DNA of 64,000 nt from Hyphomicrobiales bacterium (GCA_002709005.1 PAPH01000009.1:1-64000), one strand, 5' to 3'. Positions 1 through 9,313 are shown, counted from the stretch's first letter. Numbers and translations: made by a program. Notes: generated by a model from the sequence alone, not told the origin.

Positions 1-1652
1 TAAACCTTAAGCCGGTCGTGGAAGAAGGAGAGGAGATCCTCCGAAACGCCGTGGTCCGACAGCGAAAGCTTCACCCCGTTCTCGACGACAATGCGGATGA
101 CGCCCAGCGCCGCACGGCGGAGCGCATAGGGGTCCTTCGAGCCGGTCGGCTTTTCGTCGATCGACCAGAAGCCCACCAGCGTATCGAGCTTGTCGGCGAG
201 CGCGACGGCGATCGACACCGGATCGGCGGGCACCGCGTCGGACGGACCCTGCGGCTTGTAGTGTTCCTCGACGGCAGCGGCGACGGAGGCCTCCTCGCCC
301 TGAAGGCCGGCATAGATACGGCCCATCGTGCCCTGGACTTCCGGGAATTCCTGCACGACCTCGGTCTGGAGATCGGCCTTGGCCAGATGAGCGGCGCGGA
401 TGGCAAGCTCCGGATCGGCGTTGACGACCGGTGCCAGTTCCTTCGCCAGCGCCGCGATGCGGGCCACGCGCTCGCCCTGGCTGCCGAGCTTGGCGTGGAA
501 GGTCACGTCGAGCCGGTCGAGGCGCGCCATGCGCTGATCAAGCGGCTTTTGGATATCGAGGCCAAACTTGTCTGCGCTTGCAGCCAGTTCGCCCAGATCG
601 GGGAGATCCGACTGGTCGGTCTTCCAGAAGTAGAGCGCATCGGACAGCCGCGCGCGGACCACCTTGCCGTTGCCGAAGGCGATTTCACGGCCGCCGTCCT
701 TCGCCTCGATATTGGAAACGAGGATGAAGCGGTTGGCGAGTGCGCCCTGCCCCTCGCCGCTCGCATCCGCGCGGCGGGTCACGAAGCACTTCTGGTTGGT
801 CTTGATCGTCAGCCGGATGACGTCGTCGGGGATTTCGAGGAATTCGCGCTCGAACTCGCCCATCAGTGTGACCGGCCATTCGACGAGTCCGCACACCTCC
901 TCGAGCAGCCCCTCGTCCTCGACCAGTTCGAGGCCGGCGGCAAAGGCGAGATTCTTGGCGTCCGCCAGGATGATTTCCTTGCGGCGCTCGGGGTCGAGCA
1001 CCACCTTGGCGGCCATCAGCTTGTCGATATAGTCGTCGAAGCGGCGCACGGTGATCGGGTCCGGCGCATGGAAGCGATGGCCCCAGGTAAGGTTGGAGGC
1101 CACAATTCCGTCGACCTCGAAGGCGACAATTTCCGGCTCCTCGGTCTCGGGTCCGAAAGTGCAGAGGATCGACTGCAGCGGACGCACCCATTTGAGCGAA
1201 CCGGGTTTCGCGGACGCCTTGCCCCAGCGCATCGACTTCGGCCAGGCGAAATCGCGGATGATGCCGGGCATCACGTCAGCGATGATTTCGCCGGCGTCGC
1301 GGCCCGGCTTGTTGATGACGGCGACGTAGAACTCGCCCTTCTTCGGGTCGCTCTGCACCTGTGCTTCCGACACCGACGACAGGCCGGCGGATCGCAGGAA
1401 ACCCTCGATCGCCTTTTCCGGCGCGTCGGTGCGCGGGCCCTTGCGCTCCTCGCGGATATCGGCCGAGCGCGCGGTCAGGCCACGGATATCGAGCGCCAGA
1501 CGACGCGGCGTCCAGTATTCGCGCGCCGCCTCGTAGGTCAGCCCCGCATCGACCAGCGCGTCGGTGACGAGCTTTCTGAGATCGCCGGCAGCCTTGCGCT
1601 GCATGCGAGCGGGAATTTCCTCGGAGCGGAGTTCGAGCAGAAGATCAGGCAT
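1..1652 (-). CDS. glyS: Glycine--tRNA ligase beta subunit (C-terminus beyond window)
   Basis: Beta subunit of the alpha2-beta2 bacterial glycyl-tRNA synthetase, which with GlyQ charges tRNA-Gly in the cytoplasm. The visible 550 residues open with [18 protein letters not shown], the usual GlyS N-terminus, and continue through typical stretches such as [12 protein letters not shown] and [13 protein letters not shown]. The family is near 700 aa, so the C-terminal tRNA-binding part lies outside the window. I chose the ATG at 1652 because GGAG lies just upstream and the frame is uninterrupted. A near copy of this gene start sits 121 bp upstream in another frame. The gene follows LemA, the small membrane protein and DUF2207 on the same strand. 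Confidence 0.96.
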   Translation of the reverse strand, partial: MPDLLLELRSEEIPARMQRKAAGDLRKLVTDALVDAGLTYEAAREYWTPRRLALDIRGLTARSADIREERKGPRTDAPEKAIEGFLRSAGLSSVSEAQVQSDPKKGEFYVAVINKPGRDAGEIIADVMPGIIRDFAWPKSMRWGKASAKPGSLKWVRPLQSILCTFGPETEEPEIVAFEVDGIVASNLTWGHRFHAPDPITVRRFDDYIDKLMAAKVVLDPERRKEIILADAKNLAFAAGLELVEDEGLLEEVCGLVEWPVTLMGEFEREFLEIPDDVIRLTIKTNQKCFVTRRADASGEGQGALANRFILVSNIEAKDGGREIAFGNGKVVRARLSDALYFWKTDQSDLPDLGELAASADKFGLDIQKPLDQRMARLDRLDVTFHAKLGSQGERVARIAALAKELAPVVNADPELAIRAAHLAKADLQTEVVQEFPEVQGTMGRIYAGLQGEEASVAAAVEEHYKPQGPSDAVPADPVSIAVALADKLDTLVGFWSIDEKPTGSKDPYALRRAALGVIRIVVENGVKLSLSDHGVSEDLLSFFHDRLKV

Positions 1653-1773
1653 GGTTCACTCCGGCTGCTCGCATGCCTTTTTGTCCGTGCGCGTCCTCGC
1701 GGCCACGCCGCTGCGGATGCGCGGGAGAAGCGGGAATTTCCGCGGAGCGGAATTCGAGCAGAAGATCAGGCAT
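1608..1773. repeat. 45-bp direct repeat of the glyS start region (121-bp period)
   Basis: Positions 1608-1652 (first 15 codons of glyS) and 1729-1773 match at 43 of 45 bases. The upstream copy also begins with ATG and encodes MPDLLLEFRSAEIPAS, then runs on as a 41-codon frame whose TGA overlaps the true glyS ATG (ATGCCTGA read on the minus strand). The 76 bp between the copies are not similar. It looks like a partial duplication of the gene start. Whether the upstream minigene is translated is unknown. Confidence 0.9.
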
Positions 1774-1813
1774 AGATTTCACACGCGATGAATTGAAAGT
1801 GAGCGCGACTTAG

Positions 1814-1831
1814 CAAGCGCGGCGGCGCTTG
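1814..1831 (-). terminator. Small hairpin between DUF2207 gene and glyS
   Basis: CAAGCGC-GGCG-GCGCTTG is a perfect 7-bp stem with a 4-base loop, about 40 bp past the DUF2207 stop and 40 bp before the duplicated glyS start. There is no clear T-run on either side, so it may be an attenuating or processing stem rather than a full terminator. Confidence 0.3.
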
Positions 1832-1872
1832 TCACCGGGGATGGGCGGAATTGCAGGCATGTCGACGGGCGA

Positions 1873-3801
1873 TTACCACCCGCCGCCGCCGCCGCCACCG
1901 CCGCCGCCGCCTGAAAAGCCGCCGCCGCCCGAGCCAGACGAGCTCTTCGGCGCGGGCATGGCCGAAGCCATCGCGGCGGAGACCGCTGCCACCGAGGCGG
2001 CCGCTGCGGCGCCGATATTGCGGGACGACCAGGACGAACCGTGGTACCAGCCGGGGCGGTAGCTGTCTGCCCGTTCGGGAGCCACGCGGCGCAGATGCGC
2101 GGCCCAGGCATCGGACCAGGGTTCCTCGACACCGAGGCCGGCCGCATAGGGCAGATAACGCTCGAAGAGTTCCTCCGTCATGTCCGGGGCGTCACGCATG
2201 TTGAGCCGGTTGCTCTCGGCGGTTTCCAGATAGAGCTTGAAGCCCTCGATGCGGTTGAGGATATCCGCCCCCAGCGTGGTCGGTGCGCCGAGCAGGCGCA
2301 ACATCAGCGCGGCAAAGGCGATGTTGAAGATAAGCAGGCCGGCAACGGCACGGTACCAGACGAGATCGCCGCCAAGCAGAACGACCATCACGCCGATCAG
2401 GAGCACCGCACCGCCCAGCGCCATCAGCAGCATGGCGACAAAGCGGCGGAAATAGCCGCCGATACCGTCACGCCACATGAAATGACCGATCGAGAAGATG
2501 ACGCTGCCGAAAACGCCCGCCATCACGCAGGGAATGATGTAGACGAGACCGTCATCCGGCGGCGACTGCAGGATGAGCCCGAGAAGGAAACTCCCCAAGA
2601 GCAGGACCAGGCCGCCGACGAACCAGCCGAGATTGACCTTGTAGTATTTGCCGGCGTGCTTGCGGCGGATTGCCGACTGGAAGGCCGTGCGCGCCGACAG
2701 AAGCGTCTTGCCATTGGCCTTGTCGAGGGAGATCGCCTCCCGGCCGCCGAGCAGCTTGTTGTAAAGGGCCGCCTCGCCTTCCGGCAGCGGCTTGTCCCCT
2801 GCCTGCGCGGAGGCGGTCCGCCTGAGCGCGATATCGCGCGCACCGGCTTCCTCTATCACCAGCCGCTTCTTTACACCCAGCGACAGGAGTGCGGCGATGA
2901 AGGAGAGATCCTTCGAGCCGGCGCTGCGAAAGCCGTTGAAGTGGGCATAGGAGATCGCCGCCGGCTCCATCCCTTCCGGCGGATGAAAGAGCGGGATGAC
3001 GGCGCGGCCCGGGGGATCGCGGCCCACCCTGTTCCAGGCAAAGAGGAAATAGAGAGGCACGAGAAGGCCTCCGGCGAACAGCACTATGAGCCCGATATTG
3101 CTCCATATCCAGGTGGCGGCGGTGTCCTCCTGAAGGGCGACGACGCCTTTTGTGAAGCCGACGGCGATCGTCAGCCCCTCGCCCGCCCCCAGCGGTCGCT
3201 TCGCCGCCACCTTGATGGTGGAGTCCCCCGTCCGGCCGGCGACATAGTCGGAACCCGCCTCACCGAAAGCGCCCGTATAACCGGCGACCTGCCTGACGAC
3301 GGCCCCTTCGGGCAGATGCACGGTGGCGAGTGTCTTGAGGATCGGGAAGCTCCAGAAATTTCCGGTGACGTTCCAGTAGAGTTCGTCGTAGTCATCGAAA
3401 TAGCGCAGCTGCCGGGTGGTGACGTAGCGGATCGAATAGGTGTGTTCCCCGGGTGAAAGGAACACATCCTCCTTGCCCAGATAGATGCGCAGATACCTGC
3501 CCTGCCATTCGGTGCGATAGCTTTCCCTTTGCCCGTCGCGCTCGATCGCGACGATGTCGAAGCCGTTCTTCGACCACAGTCCGCCCTCGCTCATCGTCTT
3601 GAGCGGAATGTCGCGATAGATGCCGCGGCGGATCTGGTTTCCTTCGGCGTTGACGGTAATCGTCTCGGTGACGTCGAGCGACCCGTCCCCCTTGACGACG
3701 ATATCGGCATCGAAGTTGCGGATGACCTCGCCGGCCGTGGCGGGACCACACGCAATGGCGGCCAGGAAAACGGCCAGCAGGAACCCGGCGACTGTTCGCA
3801 T
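1873..3801 (-). CDS. DUF2207 domain-containing membrane protein
   Basis: Predicted secreted/membrane protein of 642 aa with a DUF2207 extracytoplasmic domain; function unknown. It starts with a signal peptide (RTVAGFLLAVFLAAIACGPATAG), then a beta-rich region (VIRNFDADIVVKGDGSLDVTETI), a transmembrane segment near residue 240, two or more hydrophobic segments near 400-490, and a Gly/Ser tail ending in a run of glycines and Trp. That tail is typical of the family. ATG at 3801 has GGGAGA at proper distance; a GTG two codons upstream is too close to it. The LemA gene upstream supports the usual LemA-DUF2207 pairing. The C-terminal codons form a GGC/CCG microsatellite at 1879-1935. Confidence 0.85.
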   Translation of the reverse strand: MRTVAGFLLAVFLAAIACGPATAGEVIRNFDADIVVKGDGSLDVTETITVNAEGNQIRRGIYRDIPLKTMSEGGLWSKNGFDIVAIERDGQRESYRTEWQGRYLRIYLGKEDVFLSPGEHTYSIRYVTTRQLRYFDDYDELYWNVTGNFWSFPILKTLATVHLPEGAVVRQVAGYTGAFGEAGSDYVAGRTGDSTIKVAAKRPLGAGEGLTIAVGFTKGVVALQEDTAATWIWSNIGLIVLFAGGLLVPLYFLFAWNRVGRDPPGRAVIPLFHPPEGMEPAAISYAHFNGFRSAGSKDLSFIAALLSLGVKKRLVIEEAGARDIALRRTASAQAGDKPLPEGEAALYNKLLGGREAISLDKANGKTLLSARTAFQSAIRRKHAGKYYKVNLGWFVGGLVLLLGSFLLGLILQSPPDDGLVYIIPCVMAGVFGSVIFSIGHFMWRDGIGGYFRRFVAMLLMALGGAVLLIGVMVVLLGGDLVWYRAVAGLLIFNIAFAALMLRLLGAPTTLGADILNRIEGFKLYLETAESNRLNMRDAPDMTEELFERYLPYAAGLGVEEPWSDAWAAHLRRVAPERADSYRPGWYHGSSWSSRNIGAAAAASVAAVSAAMASAMPAPKSSSGSGGGGFSGGGGGGGGGGGW

Positions 3802-3874
3802 CTTCACTCTCCCTCGAAATGCGCGGCGAGACTACAGGAAGGCTTGGCCACGGAAAATCCCGCGCCGTGCCAAG

Positions 3875-3929
3875 GTGTGCGATAGCGCACACGACAATGC
3901 CCGGCTCTCAAACGAGAACCGGGCATTGT
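3875..3929 (-). terminator. Two adjacent hairpins after the small membrane gene
   Basis: GTGTGCG/CGCACAC (3875-3892) is followed by a 16-bp stem with one G-U pair, ACAATGCCCGGCTCTC/GAGAACCGGGCATTGT (3894-3929). They fill the gap between the small membrane gene (stop at 3964) and the DUF2207 start. No U-run follows on the minus strand, so they may reduce rather than end read-through, or stabilise the upstream mRNA end. Confidence 0.45.
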
Positions 3930-3963
3930 CCAATCCGTATCGCGTCTGCAGGTCGCGGGCGCG

Positions 3964-4113
3964 TTATTTTTCCTGAACGGCTATACCATCCTGTCCGATG
4001 GAAAGTTCCACGCCCTTCGGTTCGGTCTGCTCGTGATAGACGTAGCCACCGAGGACGACCACCGCCACCACGAGTGCGCCGATGACCATGTAGAGACCGT
4101 TCTTGCCGTTCAT
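3964..4113 (-). CDS. Small single-pass membrane protein (49 aa), unknown
   Basis: Encodes 49 aa: a short polar start (MNGKNG), one transmembrane helix (LYMVIGALVVAVVVLGGYVY) and a polar tail. ATG at 4113 is preceded by AAGGA at good spacing. It lies between the LemA and DUF2207 genes on the same strand. I do not recognise a named family. Position suggests co-transcription with the LemA gene, with the strong hairpin pair downstream marking a possible transcript end. No function can be assigned. Confidence 0.7.
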   Translation of the reverse strand: MNGKNGLYMVIGALVVAVVVLGGYVYHEQTEPKGVELSIGQDGIAVQEK

Positions 4114-4192
4114 GCGAGTTCCTTCCTTCACGCTGACGCCCTTAGCGTCCGATCGGATGGAAAATGCCCGCACCGGCTTTTGGTTCCACGCC

Positions 4193-4753
4193 TTAGCCGA
4201 ATGACACCTTCGGCACAGCGCGGTCGGTGGCTTCCTCGATCTCGAAATACTCGACCTTGGAGAAGTTGAACTGGTTGGCGATCAGCACCGAGGGGAAGGA
4301 TTCCACCGCGATGTTGAGGTTGCGGGCGGCACCGTTGTAGTAGCGGCGCGACAGCGAGATCTCGTTCTCGGTCTCCTCGAGCGCGCGCTGAAATTCCATG
4401 AAGTTCTGGCTGGCCTTGAGATCGGGATAGCTTTCGGCCACCGCCATCAGCCGTCCGAGCGCTCCGGAGAGCACGCCTTCGGCGGCGGCGCGTTCGGCGG
4501 GCGTTCCGTTCTGCACGGCGACCGCCTGTGTGCGGGCGCGGGTGACCTCTTCGAGAACCTCCTTCTCATGCTTCATGTAGCCCTTCACGCTTTCGAGAAG
4601 GTTCGGAATGAGATCGGCGCGGCGCTTGAGTTGCACGTCGATGCCCGACCAGCCCTCGGCGGCCATCTGCCTGAGTTTGACGAGGTTGTTGTAGAGATAG
4701 ACGCCGTAGAGCACGAGCGCGCCCAGAACGACGATGATGGTGAGTGTGCCCAT
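4193..4753 (-). CDS. LemA family protein
   Basis: LemA family, 186 aa: an N-terminal membrane helix (GTLTIIVVLGALVLYGVYLY), then a helical domain with the hallmark NLVKLRQMAAEGWSGIDVQ and RRADLIPNLLESVKGYM stretches, and the C-terminal FNFSKVEYFE. Length is normal. The molecular role of LemA proteins is not settled; they recur next to DUF2207 membrane proteins, as here. It is the first gene of the minus-strand run LemA - small protein - DUF2207 - glyS. A 7-bp inverted repeat at 4771-4789 lies in its 5' region. Confidence 0.92.
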   Translation of the reverse strand: MGTLTIIVVLGALVLYGVYLYNNLVKLRQMAAEGWSGIDVQLKRRADLIPNLLESVKGYMKHEKEVLEEVTRARTQAVAVQNGTPAERAAAEGVLSGALGRLMAVAESYPDLKASQNFMEFQRALEETENEISLSRRYYNGAARNLNIAVESFPSVLIANQFNFSKVEYFEIEEATDRAVPKVSFG

Positions 4754-5024
4754 CCAAGGCCTCCCGTTGATGTGGCGGCGGAACCGCCACCATTGACCCC
4801 GGCAGGCAGAGTAATGCGGTTCCCGCCCCGAGGGAAGAAGGCGGGTTACGGGACGTTCCGGTTAACGGAAAATGAAATTCACGCATCCGAGCCGGCAAAT
4901 AAGCGCCTGCAAACGCGACAATGTAAACAAAAGCTTTACCATTGCGACCCCACAATTTGCGCTGCCTAGTCTAATTGCCGCCGAACGCGTCGGCCAAACT
5001 GATGCCTACAGGGACGCCTTCCAG

Positions 5025-6512
5025 ATGCACGACTTCGATTCCGCCGTCTTCAAACTCGCGCCGGTCGCGATGTGGATCGAGGATTTCAGCGCCGTCAAGT
5101 CGCTGTTCGAGACCTGGCGCGCCGAGGGCGTGGAGGATATCCGCGCCTATCTGAAGGAAGACGTCTCGCGTGTGCGGGCCTGCTCGACCCGTATCCGGGT
5201 GGTCTCCGTTAACGACAAGACGCTGGAGCTTTTCGAAGCAGAAGACCTCCATCATCTCGTCAACAACCTTTCCCTCGTCTTCCGCGGCGAAATGCTCGAT
5301 AGCCATGTTTACGAGCTCGCCGCGCTGTGGGAGGGCCAGACCGAATTCACCTCCAACGCGGTGAACTATTCGCTCACCGGCCGGCGGATGGACATCCAGC
5401 TCAAGGCCACGGTGATGCCGGGCCACGAGGCTACGCTCTCCCGGATCCTGATGACGACCGAGGACGTGACCGAGCGCGAGGATGCCCGGCGGATGGAAAA
5501 CCGTTCGCGGCGACACGCCGAGGGACTGTTCCATCATTCCCCGGTTTCGCTGTGGGTCGAGGATTTCAGCCAGATCAAGGTTCTGATCGACGACGTGCGC
5601 CATCGCGGGATCGACGATTTCCGCGTCTTTCTCGACGTCCATCCCGAATTCGTGCGACAGTGCATGTCCGAGATCAGGGTTCTCGACGTCAATCAGGCGA
5701 CGCTCGACCTGTTCGGGGCCCCCGACATCCAGACGCTGTTGCAGCGGCAGGTCGAGATTTTCCGCGACGAGATGGAAAAGCCGTTCCGCGAGCAACTCAT
5801 CGACCTGTGGGAAGGCCGCATCGTCCACAACCGCGAAGTCATCAACTACGCGCTGGATGGAACGGTGCGCCACATCCTGCTGCATTTCGCGGTAGCGCCG
5901 GGCTATGAACACGACTGGAGCCGCGTGCAAATCGCGCTCGCCGACATCACCGCGCGCAAGAAGGCCGAAGCCTATCTCGAATATCTCGGCAAGCACGACG
6001 TTCTGACCAAGCTGCACAACCGCGCCTTTTACACCGATGAGCTCAACCGGCTGGAACGAAAGCGCCTGCGGCCGGTCTCGGTGCTGATCATCGATCTCAA
6101 CGGGCTCAAGGACGCCAACGACAACCTCGGCCACGACGCCGGCGATTCACTGCTGCGCCGCTTCGGCGAAGTGCTCAACAGCGTGATCTCCGCCCCCGTC
6201 TGCGCGGCGCGCATCGGCGGCGACGAATTCGCCGTTCTGATGCCTGGCGCCGACACCAAGGCCGCCGAGGCGATGATCGACACGATCTACGAACTGATGG
6301 CGATCAACAACCAGTTCTACTCGAACGCCCCGCTGAGCGTTTCGATCGGTCTGGCGACGAGCCGCGACGGAGAAACCATGGAGGAAACCGTCAAGCGCGC
6401 CGATCGGGCGATGTACGAGGAGAAGCAGGCCTTCCACGACGGACTGTCGGACGGCATGTCGCGCCGCAACGGCCCCTCCCCCCGGTCCAAGGGCACGGTG
6501 TCGGCCGCCTGA
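5025..6512 (+). CDS. Diguanylate cyclase with two tandem PAS-like domains
   Basis: Predicted 495-aa cyclic-di-GMP synthase. Two similar sensory units of about 150 residues come first: one begins LAPVAMWIEDFSAVKSLF, the other HHSPVSLWVEDFSQIKVLI. They share a (V/L)DVN..TL.LF core and look like a tandem duplication of one PAS-type fold. A GGDEF domain follows, with an intact RIGGDEF active site near residue 400. The five-residues-upstream RxxD inhibitory site is absent (SAPV there), so product inhibition through that site is unlikely. No EAL domain. I prefer ATG at 5025 (AGGGA upstream, domain starts at once) over an in-frame ATG at 4872 with no binding site. It stands alone, convergent with the next gene. 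Confidence 0.88.
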   Translation: MHDFDSAVFKLAPVAMWIEDFSAVKSLFETWRAEGVEDIRAYLKEDVSRVRACSTRIRVVSVNDKTLELFEAEDLHHLVNNLSLVFRGEMLDSHVYELAALWEGQTEFTSNAVNYSLTGRRMDIQLKATVMPGHEATLSRILMTTEDVTEREDARRMENRSRRHAEGLFHHSPVSLWVEDFSQIKVLIDDVRHRGIDDFRVFLDVHPEFVRQCMSEIRVLDVNQATLDLFGAPDIQTLLQRQVEIFRDEMEKPFREQLIDLWEGRIVHNREVINYALDGTVRHILLHFAVAPGYEHDWSRVQIALADITARKKAEAYLEYLGKHDVLTKLHNRAFYTDELNRLERKRLRPVSVLIIDLNGLKDANDNLGHDAGDSLLRRFGEVLNSVISAPVCAARIGGDEFAVLMPGADTKAAEAMIDTIYELMAINNQFYSNAPLSVSIGLATSRDGETMEETVKRADRAMYEEKQAFHDGLSDGMSRRNGPSPRSKGTVSAA

Positions 6513-6539
6513 AATCATCGGTGACCTGAAGGCCGGCCT

Positions 6540-7118
6540 TTACAGCAGCCTTTCCGGCGGATCGAGCGGATCGAAGGTCTTGGTCCCGCCCTTCATCACT
6601 TCGCGGATCGCCAGCGGACCGCCGACGAGCAGGATGAAGATCGCCATCAGCGGCAGATCTCCGGTCTGGTACGAGATCATCACCACGACAACCGCAAGAA
6701 CGGCCATCATCGCCGCTACGACGAGCCACATGATCATGAAGGCTGAATTGCCGGATGTGAATTTGGCATCAGGGGAGGCTCTGGCGACACGGCCGAGCAG
6801 TTCACGGATGAACGGCGCGTAGGTCTGCCGACGGTTCTCGAACTGCGCCAGGCCCTTGTAGTGGTGGGAGCGGATCTTGAAGCTGCCGCCCTGGCGGGAG
6901 GTTATCTTCGCCTGGCCGATCGTCGCTCCCGTGCCTGCATAGGTAATGAGATTCACCGCCGAAATATCGGCGTAGCGGAGCGAATCCTTCTTCCCCTTTT
7001 CCATCCATTCGACGGCATCGGGTCCGAGCCGATAGGCGCGCTCGCTGTCGATCATGCTGTTGCGAACCGAATGGCCGGGGCCGGCCAGCGCGGCCTGCGA
7101 GTCGTCTGGATCGGTCAT
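6540..7118 (-). CDS. Conserved hypothetical membrane protein (192 aa)
   Basis: A soluble N-terminal part of about 120 aa (SERAYRLGPDAVEWMEKGKK, then GGSFKIRSHHYKGLAQFENR) is followed by two hydrophobic helices (MWLVVAAMMAVLAVVVVMIS and PLMAIFILLVGGPLAIR) and a short cytoplasmic end. I recognise no named family. The ATG at 7118 has AGGGGG upstream; longer in-frame starts are possible but give a low-complexity Arg-rich leader. It lies about 120 bp downstream of glyQ on the same strand, so co-transcription with glyQ is plausible. Confidence 0.65.
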   Translation of the reverse strand: MTDPDDSQAALAGPGHSVRNSMIDSERAYRLGPDAVEWMEKGKKDSLRYADISAVNLITYAGTGATIGQAKITSRQGGSFKIRSHHYKGLAQFENRRQTYAPFIRELLGRVARASPDAKFTSGNSAFMIMWLVVAAMMAVLAVVVVMISYQTGDLPLMAIFILLVGGPLAIREVMKGGTKTFDPLDPPERLL

Positions 7119-7238
7119 GCGCGGCGCCCCCTGCTCGCGGTTCGTCCGGGGATCGCCGCCCCGGCGATCGTCCGGCCACAGTTTTCGTTCTAGCTGGACG
7201 AAGCTAGCGGCAAACGACGCCGCTGCCAAGCAAGACGC

Positions 7239-8192
7239 CTATTCGGCGGCCTCGCGCCAGTTGATGCCGCCGGCGTCTGTCAGCAGGAAGGCCTCGCCGC
7301 ACTGGCGGGCCAGATTGCGCACGCGCAGAATGTAGCTCTGGCGCTCGGTCACCGAGATGACGCCGCGCGCATCGAGCAGGTTGAAGACGTGCGAGGCCTT
7401 GATGCACTGGTCGTAGGCCGGCAGCACGCATCTGTGCAGGGTCGAACCTTCGACCGGTGCGCCGGCCTTGAGGATCGCCTCGCATTCCTTCTCCGCGTCG
7501 ATGAAATGCTGGTGCAGGATTTTGGTGTCCGCAATCTCGAAATTGTAGCGCGAATATTCCTGCTCGGCCTGCAGGAAGACGTCGCCATAGGTTACCTTCT
7601 CGTCGCCCTCCCGGCCGTTGAAATTGATATCCTTGAAGTTATCCACGCCCTGGACATACATCGCGAGGCGCTCGAGCCCGTAGGTCAGTTCGCCTGCCAC
7701 GGGTGCGCATTCGATCCCGCAAACCTGCTGGAAATAGGTGAACTGGGAGACTTCCATGCCGTCGCACCAGCATTCCCAGCCGAGCCCCCAGGCGCCGAGT
7801 GTGGGGCTTTCCCAGTCGTCCTCGACGAAACGGATATCGTGCAGCAGCGGATCCACACCGATCGCCTTCAGTGAGCCGAGATAAAGCTCCTGCAGGTTCG
7901 ACGGGTTCGGCTTCAGGATCACCTGATACTGGTAGTAGTGCTGATAGCGGTTGGGGTTTTCGCCATAGCGTCCGTCCTTGGGGCGGCGTGACGGCTGCAC
8001 ATAGGCCGCGTTCCAGGGCTTGGGGCCCAGCGCCCGCAAGGTGGTGGCCGGATGGAACGTGCCCGCGCCGACTTCCATGTCGTAGGGCTGGAGAACCGCG
8101 CAGCCGTAATCTGCCCAATAGCGATGCAGCGTCAGGATCAGCGCCTGAAAGGAGCGCTTGGGGTCCATGTGAGACGGCAGTTCAGCGGACAT
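7239..8192 (-). CDS. glyQ: Glycine--tRNA ligase alpha subunit
   Basis: Catalytic-core alpha subunit (317 aa) of the tetrameric bacterial glycyl-tRNA synthetase. The N-terminal part has the conserved [20 protein letters not shown] and the [12 protein letters not shown] / [19 protein letters not shown] class-II stretches, followed by [11 protein letters not shown] at 8192 is preceded by GAAGGA. GlyS is encoded 5.6 kb further along the same strand, with unrelated genes between. One of those, the GGDEF gene, is on the opposite strand, so glyQ and glyS cannot share one simple transcript. Confidence 0.97.
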   Translation of the reverse strand: MSAELPSHMDPKRSFQALILTLHRYWADYGCAVLQPYDMEVGAGTFHPATTLRALGPKPWNAAYVQPSRRPKDGRYGENPNRYQHYYQYQVILKPNPSNLQELYLGSLKAIGVDPLLHDIRFVEDDWESPTLGAWGLGWECWCDGMEVSQFTYFQQVCGIECAPVAGELTYGLERLAMYVQGVDNFKDINFNGREGDEKVTYGDVFLQAEQEYSRYNFEIADTKILHQHFIDAEKECEAILKAGAPVEGSTLHRCVLPAYDQCIKASHVFNLLDARGVISVTERQSYILRVRNLARQCGEAFLLTDAGGINWREAAE

Positions 8193-8500
8193 GCCAGTTC
8201 CTTCGATCTGTGGGCGAACGCCGGACGGAAAGCCCGGAAATATCGGCGCGACGGGTGCCATGAATGGCGGAAGGGGTCAAGTGTGAGGCGATACACATCG
8301 CCACCGCCGGATCTCGATGCCTTTGCTCAACGAGACAATGGAAGCCGCGGCGTGAACCCGCACAGGCAACCGACGGCATCGGTGTCTCCGCAGCCTGCCT
8401 TCACATTGAATGGACCACCAGACCCTTCCGCCGGGCCGCGAAAGGCCGCACGAACCGGTGGGTCCGGGCGGCCTTGATGGATGCGGGAATTTGGCTTCCG
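8193..8500. other. 308-bp intergenic region, glyQ 5' side
   Basis: Lies between the glyQ start and the SDR stop, both on the minus strand. It should hold the glyQ promoter, but I find no convincing -35/-10 pair, no tRNA-like fold and no hairpin with a U-run. Open frames crossing it have no binding site and run into the antisense of the SDR gene. Confidence 0.5.
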
Positions 8501-9244
8501 CTACCAGCCGTAAGGCTCTATGCCCGGCCCTTCACCATCGTGATAGAAGCCGCCGGTCGGCCCCATCCAATCGAGTGTCGCGAGCCGGACGGCGCTTCGG
8601 GCTCCCTCCTCCACCGTGCGCGGCGCCGCCGGTCCGCCCATATCGGTTGCCACGGATCCCGGGCAGGCCGCGTTCACCTTTATGCCGTCGAGCAGCACTT
8701 CTTTGGCGAGCTTGACCGTGAACATGTTGAGCGCCGCCTTGGAGGCCGAGTAGCCCATGGCGGCCAGCCCCCAAGTCGGTGACTTCATGTCTGCGGTCAG
8801 TGCAATCGAGCCGAGACCGCTGCTCAGCATGACAATGCGCCCCGCAGAGGATTTGCGCACCAGCGGCAAGAACGCCTGCGTTGCCCGGATCGTGCCGAAA
8901 ACGTTCGTTTCGAACATCGACTGTATGTCCGCCACGCTTTCATCACTGGGCTGCGTTTGCAGCCCCGATCCAATGCCGACATTGTTCACCAACACATCGA
9001 GATGCGACGAGCGCGCATCGAGAGCCGAAACGGCGGCGAGCACACTGGCCTCGTCGGTAATATCGAGCTGAACGAAATGCGCATCGATCCCGTCTGCGCG
9101 CAATTCCTCCTCGGCTTTCCTGCCCCGGCCCTCATCACGACAGCCGAGCCAGACTGTATGATCGAGCTTTCCAAGCTGACGGGCGATTTCCCGCCCGATC
9201 CCCTTATTTGCACCTGTAACCAGCGCGATTTTTTTCGTGGTCAT
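8501..9244 (-). CDS. SDR family NAD(P)-dependent oxidoreductase (carbonyl-reductase-like)
   Basis: Short-chain dehydrogenase/reductase, 247 aa. It has the Rossmann nucleotide motif TGANKGIG near residue 10, an NNVG core motif, a catalytic serine region (IVMLSSGLGS) and the YSASK catalytic Tyr/Lys. The overall pattern, including VWLGCRDEGRG, resembles carbonyl-reductase-like SDRs; the substrate is unknown. ATG at 9244 is preceded by AGGAG. The divergent AraC regulator 105 bp away probably controls it, a common arrangement for aldehyde/ketone reductases. Confidence 0.85.
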   Translation of the reverse strand: MTTKKIALVTGANKGIGREIARQLGKLDHTVWLGCRDEGRGRKAEEELRADGIDAHFVQLDITDEASVLAAVSALDARSSHLDVLVNNVGIGSGLQTQPSDESVADIQSMFETNVFGTIRATQAFLPLVRKSSAGRIVMLSSGLGSIALTADMKSPTWGLAAMGYSASKAALNMFTVKLAKEVLLDGIKVNAACPGSVATDMGGPAAPRTVEEGARSAVRLATLDWMGPTGGFYHDGEGPGIEPYGW

Positions 9245-9313
9245 TGCGTTCTCCTTCTTCCGGTCAGAGATACGCAGCGATGCTCCGGCCCGCATTCCCG
9301 ATCGTGCCAGAAG

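Noticed and set aside
1729-1773. ATG at 1773 as the glyS start
   Set aside because: It is out of frame with glyS, ends in a TGA at the true start and has a weaker binding site.
1879-1935. GC-rich trinucleotide run, possible repeat element
   Set aside because: It encodes the glycine-rich tail expected for DUF2207 proteins.
4872-5024. Upstream ATG start for the GGDEF protein
   Set aside because: No binding site and an unconserved leader; the first domain begins right at Met 5025.
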